A DNA stretch of 22,197 nt from JBOGXF01 sp050694275 (GCA_050694275.1 JBOGXF010000166.1:1-22197), one strand, 5' to 3'; numbered from the stretch's first letter, positions 13,746 through 22,113 are shown. A program made the numbers and translations. Notes: generated by a model not told the origin, from the sequence alone.

Positions 13746-14957
13746 ATGACCGTGGCCTTCCTTGTCGACGGCGTCCGGACCCCTATGGGGCGCTTCGGCG
13801 GAGTTCTCGCCGAGGTCAGGCCCGACGATCTCGCCGCCCACGTCATCGCCGAGCTGGTAAAGCGCAATTCCATCCCCACCGACCGGGTAGACGACGTCGT
13901 CTGGGGCGCGGCCAACCAGTCCGGCGAGGACAACCGCAATGTCGCGCGCATGGCGCTCCTGATCGCGGGACTCCCCGTCGAGGTCCCCGGAGCGACCGTC
14001 AATCGGCTGTGCGGTTCCGGGCTCGAGGCGGTCAACTGCGGGTATCGCGAGATCCGCTCCCAGGAGGCCGACGTCATCATCGCCGGCGGGTCGGAGTCGA
14101 TGACGCGCGCACCTTTCGTGATGGCCAAGGCGAGCCGCGCCTACGACCGGGCCGCGGAGGTCCACGACACGAGCATCGGATGGCGCTTCGTGAATCCCCG
14201 GCTCGAAGCGCGTGTCGGGACACACGCGATGGGTGAGACCGCCGAGATCGTCGGACGCGAGTTCGGAATCTCGCGCAAGGAGCAGGACGAGTTCGCGCTC
14301 GAGAGCCACCGCCGCGCGGTGGCGGCCCGCGACGAGGGTCGCTTCAAGGACGAGATCGTCCCCGTCGAGATCCCTCAGCGGACGGGAGATGCGATCGTGG
14401 TGGACGCCGACGAGCCACCCCGGCCCGATACTTCACTCGACAAGCTGTCGACCCTGAGACCCGCGTTCGCCGAGGACGGAACGGTCACCGCGGGTAACTC
14501 GTCGGGAATCAACGACGGCGCCGCCGCACTACTGCTGGCCTCCGATCGAGCCGTCGAGGACAACGGATGGAACCCGATGGCGCGCGTGGTCACTTCGGCG
14601 GTCGCGGGGGTCGAGCCGCGCGTCATGGGCCTGGGGCCAATATTCGCGACCCGGAAGGCGCTCGCCCGCGCGGGGTTGTCCATCGAGGACATCGGCCTCG
14701 TCGAACTCAACGAGGCATTCGCGGCGCAGACGCTGGCGTGCATCGAAGAGCTGGGTCTGGACCGCGCGCGCGTAAACGTCAACGGCGGAGCGATCGCACT
14801 GGGCCATCCCCTCGGCTGCTCGGGCGCTCGCATCCTCACCACCCTCCTGCACGAGATGGCTCGCCGCGAGGTTCGCTACGGGCTCGCCACGCTGTGCATC
14901 GGAGTGGGGCAGGGGATCGCGACCATCATCGAGCGATACGAGCCGCGCGCGACTTGA
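13746..14957 (+). CDS. Thiolase (acetyl-CoA acyltransferase, PcaF/PaaJ-like)
   Basis: A 403-residue condensing or cleaving thiolase that transfers an acyl group between CoA and an active-site cysteine. Cys89 lies in ATVNRLCGSGLEAV, the catalytic His in NVNGGAIALGHPLGCSGARI, and the second Cys in LATLCIGVGQG; all three are intact. The segments ANQSGEDNRNVARMALLIAG and DTSIGWRFVNPRLEARVG resemble beta-ketoadipyl-CoA thiolases (PcaF/PaaJ), but no aromatic-degradation genes are nearby, so a role in beta-oxidation is just as likely. The start at the ATG at 13746 is set by the upstream GGGAGG. The stop overlaps the TTG of the next gene (TTGA), implying coupling to the flavoprotein and lipid kinase. 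Confidence 0.93.
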   Translation: MTVAFLVDGVRTPMGRFGGVLAEVRPDDLAAHVIAELVKRNSIPTDRVDDVVWGAANQSGEDNRNVARMALLIAGLPVEVPGATVNRLCGSGLEAVNCGYREIRSQEADVIIAGGSESMTRAPFVMAKASRAYDRAAEVHDTSIGWRFVNPRLEARVGTHAMGETAEIVGREFGISRKEQDEFALESHRRAVAARDEGRFKDEIVPVEIPQRTGDAIVVDADEPPRPDTSLDKLSTLRPAFAEDGTVTAGNSSGINDGAAALLLASDRAVEDNGWNPMARVVTSAVAGVEPRVMGLGPIFATRKALARAGLSIEDIGLVELNEAFAAQTLACIEELGLDRARVNVNGGAIALGHPLGCSGARILTTLLHEMARREVRYGLATLCIGVGQGIATIIERYEPRAT

Positions 14958-16363
14958 CCGAACCGGACGCCTCCTCCATCGCCGACTCCCTGACCCGCCT
15001 GCTGGGACCACAGGGCGTGAGCACCGACCCCGAGGATCTCGATGCGCACTCCTCCGACTGGTCTGTAAGCGCCTTTCTGGCGCGGCGCTCGGGGCGGGTG
15101 GGGGCGCGGCCGCTGTGCGTCGCCCGACCGGCCTCGACCGACGAGGTCGCGGCGCTCCTGGTATGGGCAAACGAGACCCACCATCCGATCGTCCCCTTCG
15201 GGGGCGGCTCGGGCGTGTGCGAAGCGATCGTGCCCGACGGCGCGGTCGTTCTGGACACGGCGCGACTCCAGACGATCTTCGAGCTCGACGAGAAGAGCCG
15301 CCTGGTCCGGTGCGGGGCCGGGACCACCGGCCCCCAGCTCGCGGGATACCTCGACGAGCGCGGCTTCTTTCTCGGTCACGCGCCCCAGTCGCTGTCCATC
15401 TCGACGGTAGGCGGGTGGCTTGCGACGCGCGCGTGCGGGCAACTCTCCGCTCGTTACGGAGGGATCGAGGATCTCGTCGCCGGCTTCGAGGCCGTGCTGG
15501 CCGGCGGGCAGATAATCCGCTCTAAGACCGTCCCCCGGCGGTCGGCGGGCCCGGACATCGCGTCGCTGCTGATTGGCTCGGAGGGCACGCTCGGCGTGAT
15601 CACCGAGGCGACGCTTCGGATCGTTCCGATTTCAAGGGAGCGCACGGACCTGGCCGCGTCGTTCGATCACATGGGGGAGGGCGTCGCCGCGTGCCGGGGG
15701 ATCGCGCAATCGGATCTGCATCCCACGCTCATGCGGCTGTACGACCGCGAGGACACCGCCATCTTCTTCATGGGCCAAGAGGACGCGCCGGCAGGGCCGA
15801 TCCTTCTCCTGTCGTTCGACGGCAAGGCCCACGAGGGCAGAGCGCGCGACGCGCTCGCCATCTCGCGGGGACGGCGCGCCGATTCGCGCTGGGTCGAGCT
15901 GTGGTGGGACCACCGCAACGATGCGGTCGATTCGTACCGCGATCTGCTGAGCGGGCGTGGCGTCCTCGGCCCCCACGGGCTCGTGGACACGATGGAGGTG
16001 TCGGGGACGTGGAGCGCGCTCAGGGACCTGTATCACTTGATGAAAGAGACGCTCTCGGCCGAGGCCGACATCGTCGGATGCCATCTCTCGCACGCCTATC
16101 CGGACGGCGCGTGCCTGTACTTCACCCTCGCCTCCGCCTGCCCGGACGAGGACGATGCGGTCGAGCGCCACTCCCGCTGGTGGGAGGCGGGGATGAGCGC
16201 GTGCCTCGTCGCCGGAGGCTCCATCAGCCACCATCACGGCATCGGCCGGCTCAAGGCGCGGCGACTGCCGGAGGAGATCGGCGGATCGTGGGATGCGCTC
16301 GTCGCGGTGAAGAGCGCGCTCGACCCCAACGGCATCCTCAATCCCGGAGCGCTGGGGCTGTGA
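14954..16363 (+). CDS. FAD-binding oxidase, alkylglycerone-phosphate synthase-like
   Basis: A 469-residue flavoprotein with an FAD_binding_4 (PCMH-type) domain and an FAD-linked oxidase C-terminal domain. The FAD loop is PFGGGSG (81-87). STVGGWLATRACGQLSARYGGIEDLV and the poly-His motif SHHHGIGRLK (His426-428) are the features of alkyldihydroxyacetonephosphate synthase, which swaps the acyl chain of acyl-DHAP for a fatty alcohol to make ether lipid. The C-terminus (LDPNGILNPGALGL) is standard for the superfamily. The start is a TTG inside the thiolase stop, and the stop overlaps the lipid kinase GTG. The nearest known arrangement is M. tuberculosis Rv2251-Rv2252. No acyl-DHAP-forming or fatty alcohol-forming enzyme is in the window, so the true substrate is unproven. 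Confidence 0.85.
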   Translation: MTEPDASSIADSLTRLLGPQGVSTDPEDLDAHSSDWSVSAFLARRSGRVGARPLCVARPASTDEVAALLVWANETHHPIVPFGGGSGVCEAIVPDGAVVLDTARLQTIFELDEKSRLVRCGAGTTGPQLAGYLDERGFFLGHAPQSLSISTVGGWLATRACGQLSARYGGIEDLVAGFEAVLAGGQIIRSKTVPRRSAGPDIASLLIGSEGTLGVITEATLRIVPISRERTDLAASFDHMGEGVAACRGIAQSDLHPTLMRLYDREDTAIFFMGQEDAPAGPILLLSFDGKAHEGRARDALAISRGRRADSRWVELWWDHRNDAVDSYRDLLSGRGVLGPHGLVDTMEVSGTWSALRDLYHLMKETLSAEADIVGCHLSHAYPDGACLYFTLASACPDEDDAVERHSRWWEAGMSACLVAGGSISHHHGIGRLKARRLPEEIGGSWDALVAVKSALDPNGILNPGALGL

Positions 16364-17280
16364 CCTCCTCATTCGGCCCGATGCTCCTGATCTGCAACGT
16401 TCGGTCCGGACGGGGGGGAGTGGCGCGCGCGCTGCCTGAGGTGCGCTCCCACCTGGAGCAGCGCGGCCTCGAGTACGAGATCGCCGACACCAGCCATCCC
16501 GGTCATGCAACCGAGATCGCCCACGAGGCGCTCGCCCGAGGGGTCCGATTCCTCGTAGCCGTCGGGGGAGACGGCACGGTCCACGAGGTCGTCAACGGCA
16601 TGATCGACGACGACTCTGCGACCGAACCCGACGCCGTCCTCGGAGTGGTCGCCGCGGGAACCGGCTCGGATTTCATTAAGACATTCGGGATTCCCGCGCT
16701 GCCGGGGCACGCGGTCGCCCATCTCGACGGGCCCGAGAGCTTCCCTATCGACATCGGGAAGATCACCTACCAAAAAGACGGAGCGACCGCGACGCGCTAC
16801 TTCCCCAACATCGCCGAGGCGGGCATCGGCGCGGAGACGGTGGCGCGCGCGCAGCGGCTCCCTCGGTGGCTCGGCCCCACCGTCTATCTCGCCGCGTTCT
16901 GGTTGACGATCGCCCGCTGGCGTGCGGCCACGGTGACGGTCGATCTCGTCGACCGCACGTACGAGGGACCCATGAATAATCTGATCGTGGCCAACGGCCA
17001 GTTCTTCGGCGGCGGCATGAAGATCGCCCCCAAGGCAGCACCCACGGACGGCCTTCTCGACGTCCAGATAGAGCACACGCGCAAGCGCGAGGCGATCGCG
17101 CTCGTGCCCAAGATCTTCAAGGGGCAGCACGTTCCTCATCCGGACATCCTCGAAGCCAAACGAGTGAAGGTATCGATCAAGGCCGACCGTCCGTTGCTGA
17201 TCGAGGCCGACGGCGAGGTGCTCGGTCACACCCCCGCGACGTTCGAAGTCCTGCGCGACGTGATCCGCCTGAAGGTATAG
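16360..17280 (+). CDS. Diacylglycerol kinase-like lipid kinase (YegS/DagK family)
   Basis: A 306-residue soluble lipid kinase with the DAGK catalytic domain: nucleotide-binding NVRSGRGG, the ATP loop VGGDGTVHEVVNG (68-80) and GTGSDFIK (100-107), then a beta-rich C-terminal domain (MNNLIVANGQFFGGGMKIAPKA) and a final VSIKADRPLLIEADGEVLG strand pair. It should phosphorylate diacylglycerol or a related lipid alcohol with ATP; the M. tuberculosis neighbour of the same kind (Rv2252) acts on diacylglycerol. The GTG at 16360 overlaps the flavoprotein stop (GTGA); the ATG at 16381 is an alternative with no ribosome site. The stop is only 7 nt from the convergent hydrolase stop, leaving no room for a standard terminator. 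Confidence 0.92.
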   Translation: MTSSFGPMLLICNVRSGRGGVARALPEVRSHLEQRGLEYEIADTSHPGHATEIAHEALARGVRFLVAVGGDGTVHEVVNGMIDDDSATEPDAVLGVVAAGTGSDFIKTFGIPALPGHAVAHLDGPESFPIDIGKITYQKDGATATRYFPNIAEAGIGAETVARAQRLPRWLGPTVYLAAFWLTIARWRAATVTVDLVDRTYEGPMNNLIVANGQFFGGGMKIAPKAAPTDGLLDVQIEHTRKREAIALVPKIFKGQHVPHPDILEAKRVKVSIKADRPLLIEADGEVLGHTPATFEVLRDVIRLKV

Positions 17281-17287
17281 CCGTCCT

Positions 17288-18166
17288 TTAGCCCGCCGGA
17301 AGGTCCGACAGGAACTTGCGGATGTCCTCCGACAGGCGCGCGGGGAATTCGATCGGCAGGTAATGGGTGGCGCCCTCGTAGACCGTGAGCCGGGCCCCCG
17401 GGATGCGCTCGACGGTGGCCTCCATCAGCGCCGGGGGAGTCACGATGTCTTTGTTGCCGGCAACCGCCAAGACGGCACAGCTGATCGAGTCCAGCAGATG
17501 CGGTGCCGGATCGCCGGCAACCTTCTCGTACGACTCGAGCAGCATCCGCATATCGCAGGCGGCCATCCCTCGAAAGATGTCGGCGAGCGCGGCACCGTCC
17601 GCCGTCGCCCCCACGAACCCGGATTGTCTGATGAGCCCCGCGAGCTCGGGACGTGAGGCGACCGCGGCGAGTGGCCCCTCCACGAACCACGAGAAATACT
17701 TCGCGACGCTCGCGACGAGCGGCAGGAAGGAGCCCAGCTCGAGTCGCAGGAGGCGCCCCAGCGAATGACCGTACGAGCCACAAACCAGGACCATGCCCGC
17801 GACCCGTTCCGGATAGCGGGAGACGAGCTCGAGCCCGATCCTGGTGCCGCTGCTCCACGCAACGACTGCGCAGCGCTCGAACCCGTGGCGGTCCAGCGCG
17901 GCGACCGCGTCTTCGGCGTGCGCTCCCGCGTCGAGCCGGTCGGTCGCCGGGGGCCCGGAGGCGTGCAGCCCCCGGTGGTCCCAGGTCAGGACCGGGCGCT
18001 CCTCGACGAGATCGACCAGTGCGCGCCTCCACGCGGCGAGGTTCGCCCCGATTGCGTTGACGACCAGCACGGGGAGCCCGGCTCCCCCTCCGAGGAGCCT
18101 GGTGGCGATCGGCGTCCCGTCGAAGCTCCTGAGCAGCTCGAAGTCGTGCTCGAGACCGGTCGTCAT
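17288..18166 (-). CDS. Alpha/beta-fold hydrolase
   Basis: A 292-residue hydrolase of the esterase/lipase type. The apparent catalytic triad is Ser105 in VVAWSSGTRIGLEL (an A-x-S-x-G elbow rather than G-x-S-x-G), Asp240 in AVAGNKDIVTPP and His268 in EGATHYLPIEFP. The oxyanion region is VVNAIGANLAAW and the DHRG motif is present (TWDHRGLHASGPP). A cap domain of about 80 residues (GSYGHSLGRLLRLELGSFL) lies between the Ser and the Asp. The ATG overlaps the glpD stop (ATGA), so it is the last gene of the three-gene minus-strand operon. A lipid ester or monoacylglycerol substrate would suit the neighbours, but the sequence does not show it. Confidence 0.88.
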   Translation of the reverse strand: MTTGLEHDFELLRSFDGTPIATRLLGGGAGLPVLVVNAIGANLAAWRRALVDLVEERPVLTWDHRGLHASGPPATDRLDAGAHAEDAVAALDRHGFERCAVVAWSSGTRIGLELVSRYPERVAGMVLVCGSYGHSLGRLLRLELGSFLPLVASVAKYFSWFVEGPLAAVASRPELAGLIRQSGFVGATADGAALADIFRGMAACDMRMLLESYEKVAGDPAPHLLDSISCAVLAVAGNKDIVTPPALMEATVERIPGARLTVYEGATHYLPIEFPARLSEDIRKFLSDLPAG

Positions 18167-19839
18167 CCCGAGCCCGCCCCGGATCCCGGCGCATCCGTGA
18201 TCGCATCGCCGAGCGTCAAACCGCGCTCTATCTCGGTGTCCACTCGGTGGGCGTCGACCTGGCGTCTGCGCTCGTGGCGCGACCAGCCCAGCTCCTCGCC
18301 CATCAGCGACGCGGCCCGCGACTCACCCGAGATACCGGCCATGACGTCGGTGACGGCGAGCCTCGTGCGTCGAGCCAAGAGATCGGATAGCTGGACCGCC
18401 ATCTCGGCGCGGACGCAGTAGACCGCTTCCGCGGCGATCGGCAAACCGCCGGGCACGAGCGGACCGACGAGGTCACGCTCGGCGGCAATGTCGAGGACGG
18501 CAAGGGCGCGATCGCCGTAGCCGCGAACGAGGCTGGCCGCGGCCGCATCGGCGATGCCCATCCAGCGCGCCCGCCGGTCGACCGCGAGCCTCAGCGCGGC
18601 GACGTCGCTCGACCCGAGCCGGATCCTGCGGGTCTTGGAACGGGTATCGATGCCGAGGTCGCGCGCGACGCGATCGACCGCCTCCTCGGACATCTTCCGG
18701 TAAGTGGTGAGCTTTCCGCCGGTGATCCCGATGATCCCCGGGGCGATGTCGTACACGGTGTGCCGGCGCGACAGATCCGCGGTCGCCCCGGCTTTCCCCT
18801 TGATTAAAGGTCGCAGCCCCGCGTAGGCGCCGGCGATGTCGTCGGTCGTGAGGTTGAGATCGAACGCCGCGTTGACCGACTCGAGGCAATAGGTGCGGTC
18901 GGTCTCGTCGACGACCGGACGGTCGATCGCGCCCACGTACGGGGTGTCGGTGGTCCCGACGAGAACCGCATCGAGCCACGGGATGACGAACAGCATGCGC
19001 CGCCGGTCGACGTCGGGGATGAACGAGGCGGCCTCGGACACCGGGATGTCGTCGCGCCGGAACACGAGGTGGACGCCCTTGGACGGGCGCAGACGGGGCT
19101 CGGCCTCGGGGCGCGCGAGGGCCTCGATGTCGTCGGTCCACACTCCCGCCGCCACTATGACCCTGCGGGCCGCGATCTCGAAGGTCCGCCCGCCGATGGT
19201 GTCCTCGACCGTGGCGCGACACTCGTCCTCGGACCCTTCGAGATGCCGCACCGCGGTGTAGTTGGAGACGACCGCGCCGTGCCGCCGCGCCTGGAGCATC
19301 ACCTCCATGACGAGGCGAACGTCGTCGGTTCTGCTGTCGTAGTACACGTAGCCCCCCCGGATGCTCCCCTTCGGAAGCGCGGGGACGAGGTTTTCGATCT
19401 CCTCGGGGTCCATATGGCGATGGACGTTCAGGTTCTTGAAGCTGGCGAGCGCGTCGTAGGCCCATAAGCCGACCCCGAACATCGCGCGCTTCCAGCGATC
19501 GGCGACGGGAATGACGAACGGGATCGGCTCGACCAGGTGGGGCGCGAGCCGCGCCAGCAACTCGCGCTCGGTGGACGCTTCTCGGACGAGGCCGAACTCG
19601 CGCTGCTCGAGGTACCGGAGGCCCCCGTGCACGAGCTTGGAGGACTTGCTCGACGTGCCGGAGGCGAAATCGCCCCGTTCGACCAGGCCGACGTCGAGGC
19701 CCCGAGATGCGGCGTCGAGGGCGATCCCGGCCCCCGTTATCCCGCCGCCGACGACGAGGACGTCAAACGGCCTCTGGGCGCGCTCCGCCAGTCGTTCGAG
19801 CGCGTCGGATCGAGCCCCGAGCCCCACCGCGGTGGTCAC
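18163..19839 (-). CDS. glpD: FAD-dependent glycerol-3-phosphate dehydrogenase
   Basis: Oxidises sn-glycerol 3-phosphate to dihydroxyacetone phosphate and passes electrons to the quinone pool at the cytoplasmic membrane. The 558-residue product has the FAD dinucleotide loop VLVVGGGITGAGIALDAASRG (GGGITG 31-36), the family motif SGTSSKSSKLVHGGLRYLE, the DAO fold (VIVAAGVWTD, LDAVLVGTTDTPYVG) and the GlpD signature IGITGGKLTTYRKMSEEAVD, followed by the C-terminal helical domain with VYCVRAEMAVQLSDLLARRTRL. The start was chosen as the GTG at 19839 because it overlaps the stop of the upstream 98-residue gene (GTGA), although no Shine-Dalgarno site is visible. DHAP made here would feed an ether-lipid route like the one suggested by the flavoprotein on the other strand. 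Confidence 0.95.
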   Translation of the reverse strand: MTTAVGLGARSDALERLAERAQRPFDVLVVGGGITGAGIALDAASRGLDVGLVERGDFASGTSSKSSKLVHGGLRYLEQREFGLVREASTERELLARLAPHLVEPIPFVIPVADRWKRAMFGVGLWAYDALASFKNLNVHRHMDPEEIENLVPALPKGSIRGGYVYYDSRTDDVRLVMEVMLQARRHGAVVSNYTAVRHLEGSEDECRATVEDTIGGRTFEIAARRVIVAAGVWTDDIEALARPEAEPRLRPSKGVHLVFRRDDIPVSEAASFIPDVDRRRMLFVIPWLDAVLVGTTDTPYVGAIDRPVVDETDRTYCLESVNAAFDLNLTTDDIAGAYAGLRPLIKGKAGATADLSRRHTVYDIAPGIIGITGGKLTTYRKMSEEAVDRVARDLGIDTRSKTRRIRLGSSDVAALRLAVDRRARWMGIADAAAASLVRGYGDRALAVLDIAAERDLVGPLVPGGLPIAAEAVYCVRAEMAVQLSDLLARRTRLAVTDVMAGISGESRAASLMGEELGWSRHERRRQVDAHRVDTEIERGLTLGDAITDAPGSGAGSG

Positions 19840-20132
19840 AGGAGACCCGCGGCCCACCGGACGACGGTCACCACCCCCACGATCACAAAGATCACGAGCC
19901 CGAGCACGAGGGGGCCGAGCCACCAGTCCATCTGGCGCCCGAGGGGATCGGGATCGTCCGACGTCGCCCGCCTGACGACGAGCTGCGCCCCGCCCATCTG
20001 GGCGAAATGCAGGTGATCGCGTTTGCCCTCGACGACGTCGGCGATGCCTTCGAGCAGGTCGACCAGCTCGGAGTCGTCCAGGGACACGGTCGCCTCGCTG
20101 AGCGACTCGCCTCGCCGATCCTCGATCCTCAT
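19836..20132 (-). CDS. Small single-pass membrane protein coupled to glpD
   Basis: A 98-residue protein of unknown family. The first 70 residues are soluble and mixed-charge (MRIEDRRGESLSEATVSLDD, then DLLEGIADVVEGKRDHLHFAQ), and the last 28 form one membrane helix (about 71-91, WLGPLVLGLVIFVIVGVVTV) followed by RWAAGLL. It is therefore a tail-anchored protein with its domain probably in the cytoplasm. A GAGAGG ribosome site lies 7 nt before the ATG, and the stop overlaps the glpD start by 4 nt, so it leads the operon. It could help dock GlpD at the membrane, but that is inference from the overlap only. A longer minus-strand frame covering this gene continues into the acyl-CoA dehydrogenase antisense and is not real. 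Confidence 0.75.
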   Translation of the reverse strand: MRIEDRRGESLSEATVSLDDSELVDLLEGIADVVEGKRDHLHFAQMGGAQLVVRRATSDDPDPLGRQMDWWLGPLVLGLVIFVIVGVVTVVRWAAGLL

Positions 20133-20176
20133 GGCCGAACCTCTCTCGACGTCGTCGACGCGTTTCTGATCGCGCA

Positions 20177-20182
20177 TATTCT
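20177..20182 (+). promoter_or_regulatory. -10 element of the acyl-CoA dehydrogenase (leaderless)
   Basis: TATTCT (5 of 6 to TATAAT) lies 7 nt before the ATG at 20190, in the 57-bp divergent gap shared with the glpD operon. No Shine-Dalgarno site is present, and this fixes the start far inside the longer open frame. Confidence 0.5.
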
Positions 20183-20189
20183 CCCGCAC

Positions 20190-21332
20190 ATGCCTGCCGA
20201 CCTGCGGCTTCTGGACGACGACCAGAAGGCGCTCGCCCAGCTCGTGCGCGAGTTCGCCGGCAACGAGGCCGCTCCCGCGGCATCGGGATACGAAGAGCGG
20301 TCCGAAGATCCCGCCCCGCTTTACCGCAAACTGGCCGAGCTCGGACTGACCGGCGTTCCCTTTCCCGAGGCCTACGGAGGCGGGGGCCAACCCTACGGCA
20401 CCTATTTGCTCGTAATAGAGGAACTCGCGTACGCGTACCTCGGGCTCGCCATCGGCCTCTCCGTCCACACCCTGTGCTCGTTCGCGATCGATCGGTTCGG
20501 CACGGAGCGGCAAAAAGAAGAGGTCCTGGCGCGGCTCGCGGTGGGGGAGTGGTTCGGCGCCTACTCGTTGTCGGAGCCACACTCGGGATCGGACGCCGCG
20601 GCCCTCAGCACGAAGGCGGTCCGCGACGACCGGGGCTACCGGCTCACCGGCAGCAAGGTCTTTTGCACGAGGGGGGCCGAGGCCGACTGCGTGCTGCTCA
20701 TGGCGCGCACCGGGGAAGGAGGATCGAAGGGGATCAGCGCGTTCCTGGTCGAGAAAGGCACTGCGGGATTCACAGGCGCGAAGAAGGAAGACAAGATGGG
20801 GTGGCGCTCGTCGCCGACCTGGATGCTGAGCCTGGACGACGCCGTGGTCCCGGAGGACCGACGCCTCGGGGAGGAGGGCGACGGCTTCAAGATCGCGCTG
20901 GCGTCGCTCGATTCCGGGCGGCTCGGGATGGCCGCGTGCGGAGTGGGGCTCGCCCAGGCCGCACTCGATGCCGCGCTCGGCTTCACCTCCGAGCGCGAGC
21001 AGTTCGGACGCCCGGTGTCCGAGAACGAGGGAGTGCAGTTCATGCTCGCCGACATGGCCACCGAGATCGAGGCCGGCCGCCGGCTTTACCGTCATGCGGC
21101 CCGGCTCCGCGACGCGGGCCACGACTACGCGCTCGAGGCCGCGCAAGCGAAGCTCTTCTGCACCGACGTCGCGATGAGAGTCACCACCGACGCGGTGCAG
21201 CTCCACGGGGGCTACGGCTACGTCACCGAGTACCCGGTCGAGCGCTACATGCGCGAGGCGAAGGGCCTGCAGATCGTGGAGGGCACCAACCAGATCCAGC
21301 GCTATGTCATCGGCCGCAAGCTCACTCAATGA
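20190..21332 (+). CDS. Acyl-CoA dehydrogenase
   Basis: A 380-residue FAD enzyme that introduces the alpha-beta double bond of acyl-CoA and passes electrons to ETF. The order is an N-terminal helical domain (LLDDDQKALAQLVREFAGNE), the FAD/substrate segment GAYSLSEPHSGSDAAAL, the beta-domain (YRLTGSKVFCTRGAEADCVLL), and the C-terminal helical domain with FTSEREQFGRPVSENEGVQFMLADM, VQLHGGYGYVTEYPVERYMRE and the catalytic Glu in QIVEGTNQIQR. It is the short/medium/branched-chain type by length and by the position of the Glu. The frame stays open upstream across the divergent gene; the ATG at 20190 is supported by family length and by the -10 element. It may act in the same beta-oxidation pathway as the thiolase. 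Confidence 0.95.
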   Translation: MPADLRLLDDDQKALAQLVREFAGNEAAPAASGYEERSEDPAPLYRKLAELGLTGVPFPEAYGGGGQPYGTYLLVIEELAYAYLGLAIGLSVHTLCSFAIDRFGTERQKEEVLARLAVGEWFGAYSLSEPHSGSDAAALSTKAVRDDRGYRLTGSKVFCTRGAEADCVLLMARTGEGGSKGISAFLVEKGTAGFTGAKKEDKMGWRSSPTWMLSLDDAVVPEDRRLGEEGDGFKIALASLDSGRLGMAACGVGLAQAALDAALGFTSEREQFGRPVSENEGVQFMLADMATEIEAGRRLYRHAARLRDAGHDYALEAAQAKLFCTDVAMRVTTDAVQLHGGYGYVTEYPVERYMREAKGLQIVEGTNQIQRYVIGRKLTQ

Positions 21333-21389
21333 CAGACGATCGCGCCAAGACATGGACGGGGTAGGGGACTAAGCGGTTTCGGGCCGCCG

Positions 21390-22103
21390 TCAGGGGTCGC
21401 GGGATTTGAGCTTCCCCGCCTTGCGATCGCGTCTGGTCTTCTCCTGATGGCAGTCCCAGCAGCGTGGATCGAGGTTGGTCGTCGATGCCGGCCCGCCCGC
21501 GGCGTGGGGGTCGACGTGGTCGTTCTGCGTCGACAGTCGCCTGCCACAATCCACGCATTTGATCCCGTCGAGCTCGGGCGGCTTGCCGAGCTCGAGCGCG
21601 AGCAGCACGTCCGTGGGGGTGTTTCTCGTCCATTTCTTGAAGTGACGGAGGTCGGTTCCGTCGAACAGCACTCCCGACAGGAACGCGTCCTCGGCGATGT
21701 CCTTGGCGACCTGGGGCGACACCGGTCCGACGCCCGGAATCTTGCAGACCTCGTTCTTTCTGACGTCCTTCCAGCCCCTTCTGGCGATCGCGTGGCTCAC
21801 CAGGATCACGAGGTCGGGGCGCTTGGCGCGGCCCTTGACCGGGGATCCCCGGAGCATCTTGGCGTAGGCATCGGCGAGGTAACGCTCGAACGGCTCCGCC
21901 TTTCCTTTCTTCTTGGCGGCTCGGTGCAGGCGGGCGGCCTCGGCCTCGGCGCGGTTGACGATCGGGGTCCCGACGTGGGGCTCGAAGCGGAGATGGACGT
22001 TGACCATGCCGAGGTCGTCGCAGTAGTTCCGAGTGGAGCGGGAGGCATGCTGGCGGGAAAACAGATCTTTGGGTTCTCCGCGGATGAGTAGGGATAGGGC
22101 GAC
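21390..22103 (-). pseudogene. 5'-truncated DUF222/13E12-type HNH endonuclease
   Basis: The frame encodes the C-terminal part of a DUF222 (13E12 repeat) protein and its HNH nuclease. QHASRSTRNYCDDLGMVNVHL and IPGVGPVSPQVAKDIAEDAFL are the conserved DUF222 end. They are followed by CVDCGRRLSTQNDHVDPHAAGGP with Cys151, Cys154 and His164, then TTNLDPRCWDCHQEK with Asn178 and CWDC (numbered from the ATG at 22007, 205 residues). Family-like sequence continues upstream of that ATG for 32 codons without a start codon, up to an in-frame TAG (22106-22104). The roughly 200-300 residues usually found before it are missing and are not seen in another frame. It therefore looks like a remnant, although a short HNH protein starting at 22007 could still be made. 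The HNH residues are intact. Confidence 0.7.
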
Positions 22104-22113
22104 CTAACAATCC

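Noticed and set aside
17240..17330. A terminator between the convergent lipid kinase and hydrolase genes
   Set aside because: Only 7 nt separate the stops, and I found no strong hairpin followed by a T run.
19707..20189. N-terminal extension of the acyl-CoA dehydrogenase
   Set aside because: It runs antisense through glpD and the 98-residue gene and has no family similarity. A -10 box supports the ATG at 20190.
18163..20580. An 805-residue glpD with an N-terminal extension
   Set aside because: The extra residues are Arg/Pro-rich shadow sequence crossing the small membrane gene and the divergent promoter. The GTG at 19839 gives the normal family length.
21333..21389. A terminator or small gene after the acyl-CoA dehydrogenase
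   Set aside because: Short imperfect GC-rich repeats are visible but there is no clean stem with a T tract, and no plausible start with a ribosome site.
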